This document shows, piece by piece, positions 30,318-35,884 of a stretch of DNA of 35,884 bases. The notes under the pieces were generated by a model. The model saw only the letters and a program-made list of their open reading frames with translations. It was not told the DNA's origin and did not search any database. The DNA lies in the NCBI GenBank assembly GCA_017441585.1, contig JAFRWW010000063.1, positions 1 to 35,884 of the forward strand, in the 5' to 3' direction. The DNA comes from Lachnospiraceae bacterium. GTDB taxonomy: Bacteria > Bacillota > Clostridia > Lachnospirales > Lachnospiraceae. The translations under genes were made by a program, and so were the position numbers. The first letter of the stretch is position 1. Every line of letters starts with the position of its first letter.

Positions 30318-32060
30318 TCACGCCTGATGATATTTTATAAAGAAAGAACTGCGGTTAAAGCTCATAGTTGTCAGATGCCGGTTTCCAAAATCTCTTTTTT
30401 CCAGATACGAAGCAATGGTATAAGCAGAAAGAGACTTTGCACTGAGTTCTTCATCGGCCATATCAAAAGAAACGCCTTCGTCTTTTGATATGATCTGTAC
30501 GCCGTCAGGCTTCAGGAAAATACTGCATTCACTCAATACAGCCTTATCATCATTCATCTGACGTATGAACAGATATAATTCCTCGATCAGAAGCGAAACC
30601 CGGGTGATAGTCCTGCTGTCTACATTGCGTCCTTTAAGGAGTTCACACACCTCACCCTGCACGCTGATGATCTCATCAGGTTCTGTGCGCAGATTAAACA
30701 GAAAACTGTTATCTCCCCCGGCTATTCCTGACAAAAGCAAAGGACAGTCCTCACGTCCGTAACGTATTGTGAGATAAAGCAACAGACAGCCATAGGCAAG
30801 AGCCGGTGCCAGGACCAGTCCCATAAACATACCGAATATTCCCCATATTCCACCAAGCACCATGACAAGGGATATACTGAATATAATATCCCTGATGGCA
30901 CAGGAAACAAGGCCCAGTGCGATCCGCTCAATGACCAGATAGTAGGAAGTCAGAAGATAAAGAAGACTGACAAAGGTAGAGCCCAGAGCCGTCATACGAA
31001 CGCCCTCCACCACCCAGTGAACAAGCTCAGGCTGGGTGACATCCAATACCTTTGGCACAAGAGGAGCAATGAGGATCAGCACGATGGTGACAATGATCCC
31101 TTCAACAATCGCAGTTTTTTGCACCAGGCTGTAAGTATTCCTGAGGCCACTGCGGCTGTGTTCCCCGACATAAACGCTAAAGATAGGAGTAACTGCCTCT
31201 CCGATGCCTTCAAACAGCAATTGAAACTCCCTGCTCAAAGTAACGGCTGATACCAGGATTATATACTCTGAGCCATAATGAGAAGTGACAAAAGCATTGA
31301 GAATGGCAGTAAAGGCAGCAAGGAAAAGATAGGAACTGGAATCAATGATACTGTACCGCACCAGATCCTTTAACATACCGAAAGAAAAATAAAGGTTCAA
31401 CCTAAGTGAATTACTCTTCTTCAGGAAGTGTCCCATAAATATCACCAGAGATATGGTATTAAACAAAAATGACGCCAAAGCTATACCACGGATCCCCATG
31501 AAACGACTAAGAACAATTGAAAATACGATATTGCCAAGTCCCTGTGCCGCACTTGCTATATTGGAAATCGTCTCATCGCCGTCACAGTAAACGGAAGCGC
31601 CGATGAGCATCTGTATGGGCATGACCATAAAGGTAAAACGCATCCAGGAAAGATACTCTGTCGCCTGCTCAAAGATCCCTTCCGAAAGAGAACAGTTTTG
31701 CAGATAAGCGTTGCCAAACAGAGTAGTCAGAACGAACAGAATAATACCGATTACCAGGGACATCAATATTCCCAGACCGAAAACCTGATCCGCTCTCTCC
31801 TTATTGAATTTACCCATCTCCGTAGAATACAGAATGGGTACTCCCAGGGAAAATACGGAACCAAAAAAAGCAGCCAGCGAATATACCGGTGTCACCAGAG
31901 TGATACCTGCCACAGCATCGGCCCCGATAACAAAACCCGCGATGACCTGATCAGACATAAGCAGTACGGAAACCACCATCATAGTCAATGTACCGCCAAG
32001 CAACATGGAATAAAACTTCTTAGCCATCAGCGTCTGCTGACTTTTACCCTTATTTTTCAC
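30318..32060 (-). CDS. MATE transporter fused to anti-sigma-like ATPase domain (B)
   Basis: 580 residues. Residues about 10-445 are a 12-helix MATE transporter (GTLTMMVVSVLLMSDQVIAG, LVTPVYSLAAFFGSVFSLGV). The C-terminal 125 residues are soluble and look like a GHKL/HATPase_c_2 domain of the RsbW type: SLLIEELYLFIRQMND (about 487-502) is the N-box, with a diverged G1 region (ISKDEGVSFDMADEE). Start is GTG at 32058-32060 with GGGGG four bases upstream. It begins 26 bases after the stop of a paralogous gene, so the two are co-transcribed. The ATPase-like domain may gate transport by nucleotide or bind an antagonist in partner switching; inferred. Confidence 0.82.
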   Translation of the reverse strand: MKNKGKSQQTLMAKKFYSMLLGGTLTMMVVSVLLMSDQVIAGFVIGADAVAGITLVTPVYSLAAFFGSVFSLGVPILYSTEMGKFNKERADQVFGLGILMSLVIGIILFVLTTLFGNAYLQNCSLSEGIFEQATEYLSWMRFTFMVMPIQMLIGASVYCDGDETISNIASAAQGLGNIVFSIVLSRFMGIRGIALASFLFNTISLVIFMGHFLKKSNSLRLNLYFSFGMLKDLVRYSIIDSSSYLFLAAFTAILNAFVTSHYGSEYIILVSAVTLSREFQLLFEGIGEAVTPIFSVYVGEHSRSGLRNTYSLVQKTAIVEGIIVTIVLILIAPLVPKVLDVTQPELVHWVVEGVRMTALGSTFVSLLYLLTSYYLVIERIALGLVSCAIRDIIFSISLVMVLGGIWGIFGMFMGLVLAPALAYGCLLLYLTIRYGREDCPLLLSGIAGGDNSFLFNLRTEPDEIISVQGEVCELLKGRNVDSRTITRVSLLIEELYLFIRQMNDDKAVLSECSIFLKPDGVQIISKDEGVSFDMADEELSAKSLSAYTIASYLEKRDFGNRHLTTMSFNRSSFFIKYHQA

Positions 32061-32086
32061 TTTTCCCCCTTTTTACAGATACTTTG

Positions 32087-33832
32087 TCACGTCGCCGGCA
32101 CGCCTTTCCCGGCAACAGTGATACATACAATATTCATCTTGTAGACGTAACTGTAAGAAACAGCTCCGTCATCTCCCAATGCAATTACCTTTTCTGATAT
32201 CGATTGCGGCAATTCCCGGCGTTGTCCCACGCTGCGTATGAATAGTTCCGCTTTCTCTCCCTCATCTCTTAATCTGACGTGAATATGATCAGAGGTCCGG
32301 CGCATGTCTGACACCAGTTCTTCCACGCAGTTCATCACGATCGCTGTCTTGTCCATGTCTGAAACGATCTCCTGTATCGGTGCTCTTAATAATTCCTGTT
32401 TGGCTGCTATATCAGCTGTGTCATCCAATATTTCGAATTCCAGTAACGTAGTCCCCGTATAAAAATCTTCAGGCAATAACAGCAGTCGTTCAACCCCTTT
32501 ACCTGTCCTGGCAAAGATAAAATAAACCACCGGCAAAAGCAACATCAATCCTATAAACTGATTACCCGTGATGGAAATCCAGATTCCGTCCTTCCCGATG
32601 ATCGGGATCAGAAACGCCATCATGAGCATATACAGACAGGAATCGGGAATGATGGCAAATGCGATAGATAGTTTAAACCGCTTCGTAGCCTCGTAATACA
32701 ATGTAAACATATACACTGTGTGCATAAACGGGGTAAAGATCATACAAAACATTATACCTCTGGCTATATCCGATGTCAGAGGCATCCCGCATAAAGCAGA
32801 AAGAACCGGTAAGAGAATATAGAACATCACCGCCCAGAAAACAGACATCACCGTGCCCAGCCCCCATCCCTGTTTCCACACATTCTTTATACTGTTTAAA
32901 TCCCTTTCTTCATAGAATACACCAAACAGAGGCTCAGATGCGATAGCCGCCCCTTTTATAGTACCGGATGCAAAATAAGATATGTTGCAGACCACCTCGG
33001 ACATGGAAAGGATCAATGCTTCGCCCGGAAAACTCGAAAGTATCAGGTTATTCTGAATGCCCATCACAATATTTTCCACAAAATAATCCGTCGCTGCCGG
33101 AAATCCGCATCGTATGGTCTCAATGACCTCTTTTGGACGAAGGATCAACGGACGATATTTAAGGCGAACCTTCATAATACGCAGAAGAATGATTCCCATG
33201 ATAACTTCCACAAGTCCTCCTGCAGAAGTTCCGATCCCGAGCCCTGCCAGCTTCATATCCCTCGGTAAAAGAGACATACACAAAATAGAAACTGCAAGAT
33301 TGACTGCCACATTGATCCCGCTCAATGTTGCACGTGCAGCCTGAAATCCCAGGACATTCATTACCTCCTGCAGGATCATACCAAAAGCTGTCAATAACAC
33401 GACCGGAGCGCAAAACGTAAGATAGAGCACGGCGTTACGCAGGGTAAGAGGATCTACCATATCGCCGCCGCAAAGAAGAACAATATTATTTGCAAAAACA
33501 AGGATCAGTACTGCGAAGATAATACCAAAGGATCCCACCAGAGTCGCCCCACCGCAAAACGCTCTGTGGAACTCCTCATCATCCGCATGGCCTTTCGCCC
33601 AGATCATCCTCAGTCCGCTGCCGTGGATAAGTGAATATATGACAGCCGCCAATACGCCATACCCCGGTACTCCCAATGCCACAGCTTCGATGCCGGGCGC
33701 TCCTAAATTCGAGCCGGCGATAATGCTGTCGATCATGAGAGTGACATTAAACATCAACCCATACATAACCGCTCCCGGATATGCTGATATTATATTTTTC
33801 CTGATCGAATTCCCCGAATATATCTCAGACAC
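32087..33832 (-). CDS. MATE transporter fused to degenerate anti-sigma-like ATPase domain (A)
   Basis: 581 residues, same plan and nearly the same length as its downstream neighbour. About 5-455 is a MATE transporter (SIRKNIISAYPGAVMYGLMF, MLIDSIIAG...). The C-terminal domain (about 455-581) has an N-box-like VMNCVEELVSDMRR near 500 but lacks a clear G1 motif, so nucleotide binding is doubtful. I chose the GTG at 33830-33832 (VSEIYSGNSI) because GGAG lies about ten bases upstream and the length then matches; the frame extends to a TTG at 33904 with no ribosome site. Last gene before it is the AAA/PD-(D/E)XK gene, 84 bases upstream. Confidence 0.78.
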   Translation of the reverse strand: MSEIYSGNSIRKNIISAYPGAVMYGLMFNVTLMIDSIIAGSNLGAPGIEAVALGVPGYGVLAAVIYSLIHGSGLRMIWAKGHADDEEFHRAFCGGATLVGSFGIIFAVLILVFANNIVLLCGGDMVDPLTLRNAVLYLTFCAPVVLLTAFGMILQEVMNVLGFQAARATLSGINVAVNLAVSILCMSLLPRDMKLAGLGIGTSAGGLVEVIMGIILLRIMKVRLKYRPLILRPKEVIETIRCGFPAATDYFVENIVMGIQNNLILSSFPGEALILSMSEVVCNISYFASGTIKGAAIASEPLFGVFYEERDLNSIKNVWKQGWGLGTVMSVFWAVMFYILLPVLSALCGMPLTSDIARGIMFCMIFTPFMHTVYMFTLYYEATKRFKLSIAFAIIPDSCLYMLMMAFLIPIIGKDGIWISITGNQFIGLMLLLPVVYFIFARTGKGVERLLLLPEDFYTGTTLLEFEILDDTADIAAKQELLRAPIQEIVSDMDKTAIVMNCVEELVSDMRRTSDHIHVRLRDEGEKAELFIRSVGQRRELPQSISEKVIALGDDGAVSYSYVYKMNIVCITVAGKGVPAT

Positions 33833-33916
33833 TATTACGCTTCTCCATCTTGATCCACTGATTAAAAAGCATAAACAAGTACAGAAATTGTGCAATTGAT
33901 ACAACTTTAAGCTAAA

Positions 33917-35494
33917 TTAATTCAAATTATTTTTTACCTCCCATCCGTCAAGGCATCGTTTTTCTGAATTAAAATTTACTCCTATCTTGATCACTTTTCG
34001 GCTGTCAGCCGCATAAGGCCTGGCATAACCCGTATCATCTATCTGCGAAAGTGCTTCTGCCGCACTCTTGTCACGCTTAAACTCAAATATATACACATAA
34101 TCCTTCGTCTCCACTATACAGTCGGCCCTCCCTTTTGAGGAATGGATCTGGGTATGCACGAACTGCCCTAAAAGCATAAACACTATGTAGATCACATTTT
34201 GAAAATCACGCTCCACCCATTTTTCATCTTCGGTATATGGAAGACGTGCAAAAAGCGCAGTGAAACGCTCCTTCAGCTGCAGAGACTTTCCGGATCTTAC
34301 ATCCCGCAAAAAACTCCTTATATCCAAAGGATTGCCGGAATCTTCATCATGTATAAAATATGGAACCAGGCTTTTTAAAAAGCCATATTTCACCTCATCA
34401 TTAGGATAACCCAGATCATATGTGGCAGTTTCCCGATCAAACCCTTTTATCGTAAGATAGCCCGTCTGATATAATAGCGGCACCGGATTAGGATTTTCTA
34501 CTCTGTAGTCCGCCAATTCATACCCATCTGCATAGAGGTTTCCTTCCGTGATAATCTTTGCATCAAACCCGGCCTTCTCAAGTCTGTCCAAAAGAAATGT
34601 AGGTGTACCTGTAGCAAACCAGTACGCCGAAAAATCCTTCTTGGAAAAAGCATTTAAAAGACTGAAAGGATTATAAACACCGCTACAATCCTTCGAAAAA
34701 TGATAACCGTCATACATCTTTTTAAGACGGTCAAGGCATTCCTCCTGACTGATAGCATTTCCCTGTGCCATGGCTTTTATCTCATCACAAAAACACAAGC
34801 ACAATTCCTTATCCGTAATACCGCAGATTCCCGAGTAATCAGCGTCCATAGATATATCATTCAGATGATTCAGATCACTGAATATACTTACCTTACCGAA
34901 TCTGGTCACTCCTGTTATGAATACAAATTTAAGATATTCGTCATAGCTCTTAAGCGCGGAAAAAAAGCCCTTAAATACACTGCGGTTATGATCGTTGAGC
35001 TTTTCATCGTCCATTGTCTCCAGCAGCGGCTTATCATACTCATCCACCAGGACCACGCACTGCCTGCCTGTCTGTTCACAGGCGAGCTTTATCAGGTGCT
35101 GAAATCTCCCTTCCAAGGATTCTTCCCGGTACTTATCCCCGTAGATTTCTTCCCACTCGCTCAAATGGTCAGCCAGCACCCCTTCCAATGCGCCTTCTGC
35201 CATATAATTTGCCCTGTTAAAGTCAATATAAAACACCGGATAGGGCTCAAAGGCGTGGGGATCATCCTTTTCCAGCTCTGCTATCTTAAGTCCTTCAAAG
35301 AGTTCCCTCTTTCCTTCAAAATAGGCTTTTAAAGTAGACAGAAAAAGACTTTTACCAAATCTTCTCGGCCTGCTCAGAAAGTAAGGTGCACCTTCCAGCA
35401 CCAATCGATGGATATAATCTGTTTTATCAACATAAATAAATCCACCCTTCCTCATCTTTTCAAAATTCTGTATTCCTATCGGAAGCTTTCGCAT
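33917..35494 (-). CDS. AAA-ATPase-like / PD-(D/E)XK nuclease protein
   Basis: 525 residues. N-terminal AAA-ATPase-like domain with Walker A in LSRPRRFGKSLFLS (about 40-53) and Walker B in VVLVDEYDKP (D151, E152). The C-terminal part contains a PD-(D/E)XK nuclease-like core: GRADCIVETKDYVYIFEFKRDK (D, then E-x-K) near residue 460-485. Multi-copy proteins of this type are common in Clostridia and Bacteroides genomes and their role is unknown; some are suggested to be selfish or defence-like. Start at 35492-35494 (MRKLPIGIQNFEKMRKGGF) is set by GGAGG eight bases upstream, which overlaps the stop of the MKFKYVRIQG micro-ORF. Confidence 0.88.
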   Translation of the reverse strand: MRKLPIGIQNFEKMRKGGFIYVDKTDYIHRLVLEGAPYFLSRPRRFGKSLFLSTLKAYFEGKRELFEGLKIAELEKDDPHAFEPYPVFYIDFNRANYMAEGALEGVLADHLSEWEEIYGDKYREESLEGRFQHLIKLACEQTGRQCVVLVDEYDKPLLETMDDEKLNDHNRSVFKGFFSALKSYDEYLKFVFITGVTRFGKVSIFSDLNHLNDISMDADYSGICGITDKELCLCFCDEIKAMAQGNAISQEECLDRLKKMYDGYHFSKDCSGVYNPFSLLNAFSKKDFSAYWFATGTPTFLLDRLEKAGFDAKIITEGNLYADGYELADYRVENPNPVPLLYQTGYLTIKGFDRETATYDLGYPNDEVKYGFLKSLVPYFIHDEDSGNPLDIRSFLRDVRSGKSLQLKERFTALFARLPYTEDEKWVERDFQNVIYIVFMLLGQFVHTQIHSSKGRADCIVETKDYVYIFEFKRDKSAAEALSQIDDTGYARPYAADSRKVIKIGVNFNSEKRCLDGWEVKNNLN

Positions 35495-35508
35495 ATCCAT
35501 ATCCTCCA

Positions 35509-35601
35509 CTAACAATTATGACTGACGTTCCTTAAGTCAATCAATATACATCGTTGGCCGCCGGGTACCAGCCCCTGAATCCGCACATATTTAAATTTCA
35601 T
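35509..35601 (-). CDS. Possible 30-codon leader peptide MKFKYVRIQG...
   Basis: Reads MKFKYVRIQGLVPGGQRCIL and ten more residues to TAG at 35509. The TAG directly abuts the ribosome site of the AAA/PD-(D/E)XK gene. Its first 34 bases resemble 30025-30058 closely, giving the same MKFKYVRIQG. No strong ribosome site of its own (GTGAG weak). It may be a leader or a repeat remnant. Confidence 0.4.
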   Translation of the reverse strand: MKFKYVRIQGLVPGGQRCILIDLRNVSHNC

Positions 35602-35644
35602 TTATTCTCACACCCCGCTTACAATCAGTAATCATATCAAGAAA

Positions 35645-35671
35645 ACAAAAAAGCAACCAAAATGGTTGCTA
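35645..35671 (-). terminator. Terminator of the rRNA operon
   Basis: On the minus strand AGCAACCA-TTT-TGGTTGCT followed by TTTTTTTGTTTTC. It lies about 85 bases past the 23S 3' end, with no 5S gene between. Confidence 0.9.
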
Positions 35672-35756
35672 TAATTATACTATAAAAATATGTTTTCTCA
35701 AAGTACCATACCCTGAAAACTGAATACAGTCGATCTTAAGTGATAAGAAAACAGCG

Positions 35757-35884
35757 CTTGGTAAAGCCTTCGGCCTATTAGTAACATTCAGCTCCATACA
35801 TTACTGCACTTCCACCTATGCCCTATCTACCTCATAGTCTCTAAGGGGCCTCTCTTGCTTACGCAATCGGATATCTCATCTTGA
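35757..35884 (-). rRNA. 23S rRNA, 3' end (partial at window edge)
   Basis: Read on the minus strand the segment matches the last about 128 bases of 23S rRNA: GATGAGATATCC, GGTAGATAGGG, AAGTGCAGTAATG, and the terminal TACTAATAGGCCGAAGGCTT. The exact 3' end is within a few bases of 35757. The gene's 5' part lies beyond the window. Confidence 0.95.

Noticed and set aside
35602..35700. 5S rRNA between 23S and the terminator
   Set aside because: The segment is too short and lacks the 5S loops; only AT-rich spacer and the terminator are present.

Overview
The window looks like chromosomal DNA of a motile, carbohydrate-fermenting member of the Lachnospiraceae (Clostridia, Firmicutes). The evidence is strong AGGAGG-type ribosome binding sites, a small DUF6465-type protein, a CheV coupling protein, a FliB-like flagellin methylase, a cytoplasmic GH43 glycosidase, Ig-like and Lys/Ala-rich secreted proteins, and MATE and SpoIIE-type proteins. 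Almost every gene is on the minus strand, co-directional with the rRNA operon whose 23S 3' end enters at the right edge; only a DUF6465 gene and an AraC regulator are on the plus strand. No insertion sequence, prophage or CRISPR array is visible.

Layout from left to right. At 1-184 is the 5' end of a secreted protein. It is followed by an Xaa-Pro aminopeptidase (333-2006), tRNA-Leu(CAA), an NCS2 purine permease and tRNA-Gly(CCC). From 4241 to 11703, read right to left from a good promoter at 11738-11767, lies a tightly packed five-gene unit. It encodes a 997-residue beta-propeller/sensor/MFS chimera, a GNAT acetyltransferase with a Cys-rich tail, a membrane SpoIIE-type phosphatase with HAMP, a BMP/PnrA-type lipoprotein and a FliB-like methylase. 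This unit reads as a sensing and signalling operon and is the best candidate for an undescribed system. Next come truB behind a secreted Ig-like protein, then hisH-hisF directly behind a very acidic membrane protein that carries four 41-residue repeats resembling the CheY-binding peptide of FliM. Then follow DUF6465, CheV, a MATE transporter divergent from an AraC regulator, an Ala/Lys/Glu-rich secreted coiled coil, a large secreted M64-like metalloprotease, dUTPase and an AmmeMemoRadiSam-type radical SAM enzyme.

The right third (27878-35494) is a run of six minus-strand genes: an AAA-ATPase/PD-(D/E)XK protein, two tandem MATE transporters each with a C-terminal anti-sigma-like ATPase domain (the second a degenerate version), two small unknown proteins and a GH43 enzyme. 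The tandem MATE-ATPase pair is the second candidate for an unusual system. Together with the SpoIIE phosphatase it suggests that membrane transport and partner-switching signalling are physically coupled in this organism.

Small dispersed repeats lie in several intergenic gaps. One family is a GC hairpin (CCCCCGAT-loop-ATCGGGGG) with four full or partial copies, one of them read through in frame inside the sensor-transporter gene. A second is the GTCATTCTGA...GAATC type with nested palindromes. A third encodes a repeated MKFKYVRIQG micro-peptide upstream of two unrelated genes. The rRNA operon ends at a clear terminator without a 5S gene after 23S. All product calls come from reading motifs in the translated sequence; no database search was possible.
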